This document shows, piece after piece, positions 1 to 5,200 of a stretch of 5,760 nucleotides of DNA (its first letter is position 1; each line of letters starts with the position of its first letter). Source of the DNA: an uncultured Solirubrobacteraceae bacterium (GTDB lineage Bacteria > Actinomycetota > Thermoleophilia > Solirubrobacterales > Solirubrobacteraceae). The stretch covers positions 1 to 5,760 of the forward strand of contig CADCVT010000303.1 in assembly GCA_902806215.1 (NCBI GenBank). Direction: 5' to 3'. The notes beneath the pieces are model-generated. The model saw only the letters and a program-made list of their open reading frames with translations. It was not told where the DNA came from and did not search any database. The position numbers and the translations under genes were made by a program.

Positions 1-1235
1 CCGAGCCCAGCAGGCATCTTTAGGCGCGCCCATCCCCAGAAGTGGGGAGGGGTCAGACCCCTCCCCACTTCTGGGGATGGGCCAGACCCCTCTACGGGTT
101 TGGGGATGCGGCGGCGGCGGCGCGTCGTCGCCATCTCTCCTCCTCGGAGGAGCTCGGCGATCGGACCGCTCGTCGCCCGCCAGGTCGGCCAGGCCGACGC
201 GGCCGCGACGAGGGCGACGATCGCCAGCCAGGCTCCGAAGTGCCACAGGGCGATCGCCCAGCCGGGGCCGATCTCGTTGAGCGACTCGAGCAGCCGCTCG
301 GTCGGGCCGCGCATCGCGAGCCAGCCGACGAGCAGCCCGAGGGCGGCGGCCGGCGCCGCGACGACCGCTCCACCGCGCGCCGCGTCGGCGGTGACCCGCC
401 GGCGGGAGAACCCGACCGCGCGCCGCACGCCGATCGACGGCAGCCGCCGCGCGACCTCGCTCCGCGCCGAGGCGCCGAGCATGATCCCCGACGTCGCGAC
501 GGCGACGAGCGAGAACGCGACGAGCAGCGCGATGACGATGCCGGCGGCCTGGCCGATCAGCACCTGCACGCCCGCGCGCGTCACGAACCGCAGGTCGCGC
601 AGGCCGAACGACACCGCGCGCGCCTGCGTCAGCGTCACGTCCTCCTGCGACGTGTCGCGCAGCCACGCCAGCGCGACGTTCACCGGCAGCGGCCGGAACT
701 GGGGCGGGACCCCGTCGGCCGTGATGTAGACCCGCGGGACCTTCGCCAGCGGGAACGCGACGTTGTCGGGCGAGACCGAGATGCCGACGATCGTCCGCAC
801 CGACTGCCGCTCGCCGACGACGAGCGGATCGCCGACCGACAGGCCCCACTCGTTCGCCACGCCCTGCTCGACCACGACGTCGCGCTCGCCGCGGACGTCA
901 CGCCCGTCGACGATCGCGTAGCCGCGCCGGCCCGGCTCGACGATGTGGATCGCGCCCGCGTGCGAGTGGCCGTCGCCGCTGCCGTAGCCGAGGCGCACGC
1001 GCGAGATCTCCGTCCGGTAGCGCGCGGTCTCGAGGTTCGGCAGCGCGTCGAGTCGCTCGGCGACGTCCTCGCGGCTCTGCTCGTCGAAGCGCACGATGAG
1101 GTCCGGCAGGTCGGCGCGGTCGGCGGCCCGCTCGAACCCACCCGACAACGAGACGGCCGCGGTCAGCGAGGTCCCGACGACGAGCGCCGCGGCGAGGATG
1201 CCGAGGAACGCGAGGAGGACCCGGCCGCGGCTCAC
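1..1235 (-). CDS. FtsX/MacB-family ABC transporter permease (3' end beyond window)
   Basis: Membrane subunit of an ABC system that pairs with the ATPase encoded just upstream. Reading from GTG 1235, residues about 6-28 form a first membrane helix, about 29-225 an extracytoplasmic MacB_PCD-like domain, then helices at about 226-250, 290-310 and 328-350. After the second helix comes the family's cytoplasmic coupling segment (IGVRRAVGFSRRRV, about 268-281), and after the last helix PTWRA (350-354), both typical of FtsX permeases. This four-helix layout matches MacB/LolC-type half transporters of about 400 residues. The GTG start overlaps the ATPase stop (GTGA, 1232-1235), so translation is probably coupled. 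No in-frame stop occurs down to base 1. The frame continues past the expected end (about residue 367) through an Arg-rich stretch and a DNA palindrome, so the last about 45 residues look unlike the family. An eight-helix protein continuing outside the window cannot be excluded. Substrate unknown: lipoprotein, lipid, peptide or drug export are all possible. Confidence 0.88.
   Translation of the reverse strand, partial: MSRGRVLLAFLGILAAALVVGTSLTAAVSLSGGFERAADRADLPDLIVRFDEQSREDVAERLDALPNLETARYRTEISRVRLGYGSGDGHSHAGAIHIVEPGRRGYAIVDGRDVRGERDVVVEQGVANEWGLSVGDPLVVGERQSVRTIVGISVSPDNVAFPLAKVPRVYITADGVPPQFRPLPVNVALAWLRDTSQEDVTLTQARAVSFGLRDLRFVTRAGVQVLIGQAAGIVIALLVAFSLVAVATSGIMLGASARSEVARRLPSIGVRRAVGFSRRRVTADAARGGAVVAAPAAALGLLVGWLAMRGPTERLLESLNEIGPGWAIALWHFGAWLAIVALVAAASAWPTWRATSGPIAELLRGGEMATTRRRRRIPKPVEGSGPSPEVGRGLTPPHFWGWARLKMPAGL
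28..82. repeat. Perfect 27-bp inverted repeat (55-bp palindrome)
   Basis: Bases 28-54 and 56-82 are exact reverse complements around a single unpaired A at 55. Pairing stops abruptly on both sides (27/83 do not pair). The core reads GGGGTC-A-GACCCC and the outer ends GCCCATCCCC/GGGGATGGGC. No T-run follows on either strand, so it is not a typical intrinsic terminator. It resembles a REP-like extragenic palindrome, although here it lies inside the open frame of the minus-strand permease. Confidence 0.9.
83..108. repeat. Degenerate third copy of the palindrome arm
   Basis: Compared at an offset of 29 bases, 82-108 matches 53-79 at 20 of 27 positions. CAGACCCCTC and TGGGGATG are conserved at the two ends and a diverged middle lies between them. 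Together with the two palindrome arms this makes three copies of one roughly 27-29 bp unit: one inverted and two in direct orientation. Confidence 0.7.
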
Positions 1236-1945
1236 GAGGTCGCCGGGTCACGGAACAGCGACGCCTCGGCGGACACGACGTCCGCGAGCACGCGCCCCTC
1301 CTCGAGCCGCACGACCCGGTCGGCGATCGCCGACGCCTCGGGCTGATGGGTCACCATCGCGACAGCGCGCCCCTCGTCGGCGATGCCCCGCAGCAGCTCG
1401 AGCACGACCGCGCCCGACGCCGGGTCGAGGTTGCCGATCGGCTCGTCGGCGAGCACGACCGGCGGGTCGTTGACGAGCGCCCGCGCGATCGCGAAGCGCT
1501 GCTGCTCGCCGCCGGACAGCTCGTGCGGCAGCGACGACGCGACGTCCTCGAGCCCGAGTCGCGACACCAGATCCGAGGCCCGCCGCGCCCCGTCCGCACG
1601 GGAGCCGTTGACCCGCGTGGGGAGCAGCACGTTCTCGAGGCCGGTCAGCTCCGGGACGAGGTGGAAGAACTGGAAGACGAACCCGACCGAGCGCGCCCGC
1701 AGCGCGGTCAGCGCGCGCTCGGAGACCCCGCCGACGCGCTCCCCGGCGAGCGTGATCGACCCGCCGTCGGGACGGTCGAGCCCGGCGAGCAGATGCAGCA
1801 GCGTGGACTTGCCCGAGCCCGACCGGCCGACCACCGCGACGAGCTCGCCGGCGCCCACGTCGAGGTCGGCTCCGTCGAGCACCCGCCGCAGCGTGCGCCC
1901 CTCCCCGAAGCCCTTCGTGACGCCGCGTGCGCGAACCACCGACAT
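1232..1945 (-). CDS. LolD/MacB-type ABC transporter ATP-binding protein
   Basis: Cytoplasmic ATPase of 237 residues, the usual length for LolD/MacB-like subunits, driving the permease encoded directly downstream. All nucleotide-binding motifs are intact: Walker A GRSGSGKST (40-48), Q-loop Gln92 in FVFQFFHL, signature LSGGEQQR (143-150), Walker B VVLADEP (163-169) with catalytic Glu168, D-loop GNLD (171-174) and H-loop His200. The FQFFHLVPELTGLENVLLP region and LSGGEQQR are typical of the MacB/LolD/FtsE group. The start is ATG 1945, with AGGGA (1955-1951) five bases upstream as a possible ribosome binding site. The stop overlaps the permease GTG by four bases. The gene opens a divergent region shared with the plus-strand membrane-protein gene at 2119. 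The exact substrate is not readable from the sequence. Confidence 0.95.
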   Translation of the reverse strand: MSVVRARGVTKGFGEGRTLRRVLDGADLDVGAGELVAVVGRSGSGKSTLLHLLAGLDRPDGGSITLAGERVGGVSERALTALRARSVGFVFQFFHLVPELTGLENVLLPTRVNGSRADGARRASDLVSRLGLEDVASSLPHELSGGEQQRFAIARALVNDPPVVLADEPIGNLDPASGAVVLELLRGIADEGRAVAMVTHQPEASAIADRVVRLEEGRVLADVVSAEASLFRDPATS

Positions 1946-1950
1946 GCACG

Positions 1951-1978
1951 TCCCTAGTGTGCCGGTGCGGGCGGTCGC
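1951..1978 (-). promoter_or_regulatory. Candidate promoter/operator of the ABC operon (left palindrome tip)
   Basis: Read toward the ATPase gene, this holds GCGA, then CGCACCGGCACACTAG, then AGGGA, ending five bases before ATG 1945. It matches the equivalent segment in front of the 2119 gene at 19 of 25 positions. TAGGGA could be part of a -10 element for a leaderless start, or AGGGA could be the ribosome binding site. The two readings exclude each other and the sequence does not decide. No good -35 box is visible. Confidence 0.45.
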
Positions 1979-2108
1979 CCGCGGCCGGTGGATGCCGAAT
2001 CGTGTCTGCCGGTGGCCGGCATCCCTTGTCCGGCTGGGGATGCCGGGCGCCGGCAGACGCGATAACGGCGCCGCCGGACGCCGGCGAATGTCTGCATCGG
2101 GACACTAG
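1954..2108. repeat. 155-bp imperfect palindrome filling the divergent intergenic region
   Basis: Pairing base n with base 4062-n gives one gap-free inverted repeat of 72-base arms around an 11-base loop (2026-2036, centre 2031). I count 54 Watson-Crick matches out of 72 and seven more G/T pairs. It has three zones: tips 1954-1978/2084-2108 (19/25, ending in a perfect CTAGTGT/ACACTAG), a weaker zone 1979-1998/2064-2083 (11/20) and a strong core 1999-2025/2037-2063 (24/27). Pairing stops immediately outside CTAG. The whole 173-bp gap between the two divergent genes is otherwise nearly empty. Confidence 0.88.
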
Positions 2109-2111
2109 CCT
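2084..2111 (+). promoter_or_regulatory. Candidate promoter/operator of the GT-C genes (right palindrome tip)
   Basis: The mirror image of the ABC-operon element, containing TGCATCGGGACACTAG followed by CCT. TAGCCT (2106-2111) fits the loose TAnnnT pattern of actinobacterial -10 boxes and would place the transcript start at or next to GTG 2119, that is, a leaderless mRNA. No convincing -35 box is seen. It may equally be half of a regulator site shared by both divergent genes. Confidence 0.45.
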
Positions 2112-2118
2112 AGGGGTC

Positions 2119-3564
2119 GTGCTGCTCCAGACACGCACCCCGGCGCGTGTGCCCCTCCGTGCGTCCGTGGCCGCCGCCATCGTCGGCGGCAGCCTCGTGC
2201 TCGGCCTGCTCAGCCTGCTCCTGCCGAGCGCGCCGACGTACGACCCGTGGTCGTGGATCATCTGGGGCCGCGAGATCGCAGGCGGCGAGCTCTCGACCGT
2301 CGACGGACCGTCGTGGAAGCCGCTGCCGGTGATCCTCACGACGCTCACCGCGCCGCTCGGCGACGCGAGCGCGCAGATCTGGGTCGCCGTCGCCCGCGCC
2401 GGCGCGATCGCGACGCTCCCGCTGGCGTACCTGCTCGCGAGCCGGCTCGCCGGGCCGGTGGCCGGCGTCGGCACCGCGGTCGGCGTCGGCCTCATGCCGT
2501 GGTGGATCCGCCACAACGGCCTCGGCAACTCCGAGGGGCTCATGGTCGCGCTCGTGCTCGGGCTCGTCCTCGCGCACCTCGAGGGCCGTCGCGGCTGGGC
2601 GTTCGCGCTCGGCGTGGGTGCGGGGCTGCTGCGCCCCGAGGCGTGGCCGTTCCTCGGCCTGTACGCGCTCTACCTGCTGTGGGAGGAGCGCCGCGACCCG
2701 CGCCGCGCGTGGGGCTCGCGCGGGCGAGGCCGCGGCCGCATCGTCTGGATCGCCGGAGGCCTCGCCACGCTGCCCGTGCTCTGGCTCGGGCCCGAGCTGT
2801 GGGGATCGGGCAACGCGTTCCGCGCCTCGGACCGCGCGCAGAACCCGAACGCCGACAGCGCCGCCTTCGCCGACAACCCGGCGCTGCAGGTCGTCAAGAA
2901 CGCGATCGACATGACCCCGGCCGTCGCGGTCGCCGGCGCCGTCATCGCGCTCGTCCTCGTCGCCGTGCGCCGCACCCCGAGCCGCGAGGCGCAGCACACC
3001 GCGCTCGGCCTCGCCGCGCTCGCCGCCGCCTGGATCGCCCTCGTCGCGGTCATGACCGTGCGGGGCTTCTCCGGCAACCAGCGCTACCTCATGATCCCCG
3101 CGGTCCTGATGATCATCCTCGGCGCCGTCGGGATCACGTGGCTCGCCCGGGCGGCGATCCGCGATCGGGCCGGCCTCGCGCTCTCCGTCGCGGCCGCGAT
3201 CGGACTGTCGGTCGCGTTCGTCGGCCCCGACGCCGACGCGTTGCCCGAGACGTTCCGGGGCATCGACTACCAGGTGCAGCTCGTCGACGACCTCGAGACG
3301 CTCATCGGCGACGCGGGCGGCAAGGAGCTCCTCAACGCCTGCGGGCACCCCTACACGGGGCCCTTCCTCGTGCCGCAGGTCGCGTGGCGGCTCGGCGTGC
3401 ACATCAGCGACGTCGACCTGCAGCCCGAGCCCCCGGCGGTCGTCTTCCACGTCAAGACGATCAAGCGCGCGCGCTGGTACTCCCCGGGCATCCGCGCCGG
3501 CGCGCCGCACACGCTCGCCCGCCGCGGCGGCTGGATCCTCTCCTCGGAGTGCCCCCGCCGATGA
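2119..3564 (+). CDS. Polytopic GT-C-like membrane protein, probable glycosyltransferase
   Basis: A 481-residue protein with about ten predicted membrane helices (roughly 17-37, 85-108, 111-129, 139-155, 159-190, 208-226, 266-283, 295-313, 324-343, 352-369) and a C-terminal extracytoplasmic part of about 110 residues. The first outer loop carries YDPWSW (41-46), with an acidic Asp42 where GT-C enzymes keep a catalytic acidic residue. RPEAWP (172-177) and GNQRYLMIP (319-327) resemble conserved spots of GT39-like enzymes. Such enzymes take sugars from polyprenyl-phosphate carriers on the outer membrane face. Donor and acceptor are unknown. GTG 2119 is chosen because the frame is open upstream without coding character and the putative promoter ends here. 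AGGGG (2112-2116) is only two bases away, too close for a normal ribosome binding site, so the start may be leaderless. GTG 2149 or 2167 are alternatives. The stop overlaps the next start (ATGA). The only two cysteines (408, 478) both lie in the tail domain. Confidence 0.8.
   Translation: MLLQTRTPARVPLRASVAAAIVGGSLVLGLLSLLLPSAPTYDPWSWIIWGREIAGGELSTVDGPSWKPLPVILTTLTAPLGDASAQIWVAVARAGAIATLPLAYLLASRLAGPVAGVGTAVGVGLMPWWIRHNGLGNSEGLMVALVLGLVLAHLEGRRGWAFALGVGAGLLRPEAWPFLGLYALYLLWEERRDPRRAWGSRGRGRGRIVWIAGGLATLPVLWLGPELWGSGNAFRASDRAQNPNADSAAFADNPALQVVKNAIDMTPAVAVAGAVIALVLVAVRRTPSREAQHTALGLAALAAAWIALVAVMTVRGFSGNQRYLMIPAVLMIILGAVGITWLARAAIRDRAGLALSVAAAIGLSVAFVGPDADALPETFRGIDYQVQLVDDLETLIGDAGGKELLNACGHPYTGPFLVPQVAWRLGVHISDVDLQPEPPAVVFHVKTIKRARWYSPGIRAGAPHTLARRGGWILSSECPRR
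3545..3549 (+). promoter_or_regulatory. Possible ribosome binding site CGGAG for the GT39 gene
   Basis: CGGAG lies 11 bases before ATG 3561, inside the end of the preceding gene. It is weak and somewhat distant. The ATGA overlap suggests translational coupling is the main route to this start. Confidence 0.35.
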
Positions 3565-5138
3565 GCGCGACCGCCACGCCGCCGCGCGCCCGCGTCCCCG
3601 CCCGCATCGCCGAGCCCGCCGCGCGCATCGCCGCGCACCCGCTCGCGCTGCTCGTCGGCGGCACCGTGCTCCTCATCCTCGTCTCGGCGCGGCTGCGCAC
3701 GACCGCGCTCGACGCCGGCTTCTGGATCGACGAGGGGATCGCCGTCGGCATCGCCTCGTACGACCTCTTCGACATCCCGGCCACGCTCCAGCTCGACGGG
3801 GCCCCGCCGCTGTACTACCTGCTGCTCCACGGCTGGATGCAGATTTTCGGCACGGGCGAGACCGCGACGCACCTGCTGAGCCTCGTGTTCTCGCTCGCCA
3901 CGATCCCCGCCGCGCTGTGGGCCGCGCGCAGCCTGTGGGGACCGAAGGCCGGCTGGATGGCCGCTGTCCTCGCGGCGCTGAACCCGTTCCTGACGTACTA
4001 CGCGCAGGAGACGCGGATGTACTCGCTGGTCGGGCTGCTGGGCATCTTCGTGGCCGCCACGTTCCTGCACGGGTTCACGCGCGGCGATCGCAAGTACCTC
4101 ATCGCGTTCGGCGTCCTGCTCGCGACGCTGATGTACACCCACAACTGGGGGCTGTTCGTCGGCGTCGGGACGTTCGCCGCGTACCTCGTCCTGCTGCTGT
4201 GGCGCCCCGCCGAGAGCCGCCGCGCGTTCGTCAAGGACGGGCTGCTCGCCTACGGGATCACGTCGGTCCTCTACCTGCCGTGGGTGCCGACGCTGCTCGG
4301 GCAGGCCGCCGAGACCGGCGCTCCGTGGGCCGAGGCGCCGTCGTTCTCGGTGCTGCTCGCGGGCCTGGGGCTCCTGCTCGGCGGCGCGCTCGCGGGCGTC
4401 GCGCTGCTGCTCGTCGGCGGCAGCGGCGTCGCCGCGCGCTTCGAGTCCGAGCAGGATCGCCGGACGGTGGCGCTCCTGGTCATGATCGTCACCGGTGTGA
4501 TGCTGGCGTGGACGGTCTCGCAGGTCTCGCCCGCGTTCGCCAACCGCTATCTCGCCGCGTTCATCGGCCAGACGCTCCTGCTCGCCGCCGTCGGCCTCGC
4601 CGCGGCGGGCCGGCTCGGCCTCGTCTGCTTCCTCGTGATCGCGCTGTTCTGGTTCGACCCGCGGACGAGCCAGGTCGAGACGAAGAGCAACGCCCGCTCG
4701 CTCTCGCAGAGCATCGAGCAGATGATCAGCGGCGGCGACCTCGTCGTCTCCACGCACCCCGAGCAGCTCCCGCTGATCTCGTACTACCTGCCCGACGTCG
4801 TGCGGTACGCCGACTCGCTGGGGCCGGTGGAGGATCCGCGCGTGTTCGACTGGCGCAACGCGGTCGACCGGCTCGAGGCGGCCAAGCCGACGCCGACGTC
4901 GGACAGGCTGATCCGGACGCTCGAGCCGGGCCAGGAGCTCGTGCTCGTCCAGCCGATCCTCCGCACCGCCCGATGGAACGCGCCGTGGACGTCGCTCGTG
5001 CGGCGACGGACGCTCCAGTGGGAGCGCCGCCTGAACGAAGATCCGCGCCTGCGCCGCGAGGCGGTCGTCCCGGTGTTCGGCTTCGATCCCCTGCCCCGCG
5101 GGATCCGCGCTGTTGTGTACCGACGTCTCGACCGTTAG
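3561..5138 (+). CDS. Glycosyltransferase family 39 (PMT_2/ArnT-like) membrane protein
   Basis: A 525-residue integral membrane GT-C enzyme expected to transfer a sugar from a polyprenyl-phosphate donor to an envelope acceptor outside the membrane. Features: a short cytoplasmic N-terminus, first helix about 27-43, then the outer loop with WIDEG (55-59; Asp57/Glu58 at the position of the family's catalytic/metal acidic pair), DGAPPLYYLLLHGW (79-92), YAQETRMY (147-154, a hallmark of this family), about eleven further helices to residue 365 including NRY at 328-330, and a soluble extracytoplasmic tail from about 370 to 525. ATG 3561 is the natural start because it overlaps the preceding stop as ATGA. 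The frame is open far upstream, but that stretch is an Arg/Pro-rich shadow of the previous gene. It is probably co-transcribed with its paralogue upstream. The stop TAG is part of the first of three GTTAG repeats. The sugar and acceptor cannot be told. Confidence 0.9.
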   Translation: MSATATPPRARVPARIAEPAARIAAHPLALLVGGTVLLILVSARLRTTALDAGFWIDEGIAVGIASYDLFDIPATLQLDGAPPLYYLLLHGWMQIFGTGETATHLLSLVFSLATIPAALWAARSLWGPKAGWMAAVLAALNPFLTYYAQETRMYSLVGLLGIFVAATFLHGFTRGDRKYLIAFGVLLATLMYTHNWGLFVGVGTFAAYLVLLLWRPAESRRAFVKDGLLAYGITSVLYLPWVPTLLGQAAETGAPWAEAPSFSVLLAGLGLLLGGALAGVALLLVGGSGVAARFESEQDRRTVALLVMIVTGVMLAWTVSQVSPAFANRYLAAFIGQTLLLAAVGLAAAGRLGLVCFLVIALFWFDPRTSQVETKSNARSLSQSIEQMISGGDLVVSTHPEQLPLISYYLPDVVRYADSLGPVEDPRVFDWRNAVDRLEAAKPTPTSDRLIRTLEPGQELVLVQPILRTARWNAPWTSLVRRRTLQWERRLNEDPRLRREAVVPVFGFDPLPRGIRAVVYRRLDR

Positions 5139-5158
5139 AAACTGTTAGCGAGCGTTAG
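5134..5158 (+). promoter_or_regulatory. Three GTTAG direct repeats at 10-bp spacing, candidate regulator site
   Basis: GTTAG occurs at 5134, 5144 and 5154, exactly one helical turn apart. The last two extend to GTTAGC. The first contains the TAG stop of the GT39 gene. The array lies 43 bases before the next start codon. Same-face direct repeats are the usual form of sites for OmpR/PhoB-type response regulators and some other activators. The regulator here is unknown. Confidence 0.45.
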
Positions 5159-5200
5159 CAAAGGGCGGAAGATCCCTGGTCGTGGGGCAGGCTGGTCCGC

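Noticed and set aside
28..82. Palindrome as an intrinsic terminator of the ABC operon
   Set aside because: No T-run follows on either strand and the permease frame is still open through it. It could still stall polymerase, but the sequence does not show a standard terminator.
42..1346. Long plus-strand frame (434 codons) opposite the permease
   Set aside because: The product is a low-complexity Arg/Asp/Pro mix with no motif, whereas the opposite strand encodes a clear FtsX permease. It is a GC-driven antisense shadow.
2026..2066. TTGTCC (2026-2031) with GATAAC (2061-2066) as a conventional promoter
   Set aside because: The spacer would be 29 bases, far above the usual 16-19, and both boxes lie in the palindrome core and loop.
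1927..2118. Upstream extension of the first GT-C gene to base 1927
   Set aside because: It would translate across the large palindrome and the promoter region, overlapping the ATPase start on the other strand. The encoded peptide has no coding character.
2110..3510. Long minus-strand frame (466 codons) opposite the first GT-C gene
   Set aside because: Arg/Glu/Asp-rich with no domain. The plus-strand frame has membrane helices and family motifs.
2247..3560. Upstream extension of the GT39 frame to base 2247
   Set aside because: This part is an Arg-rich out-of-frame reading of the previous gene. The ATGA overlap at 3561 and family alignment place the true start there.
3351..4757. Long minus-strand frame (468 codons) opposite the GT39 gene
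   Set aside because: Composition of a shadow frame, Arg/Glu/Gln rich, no motif. It crosses the junction of two well-supported plus-strand genes.
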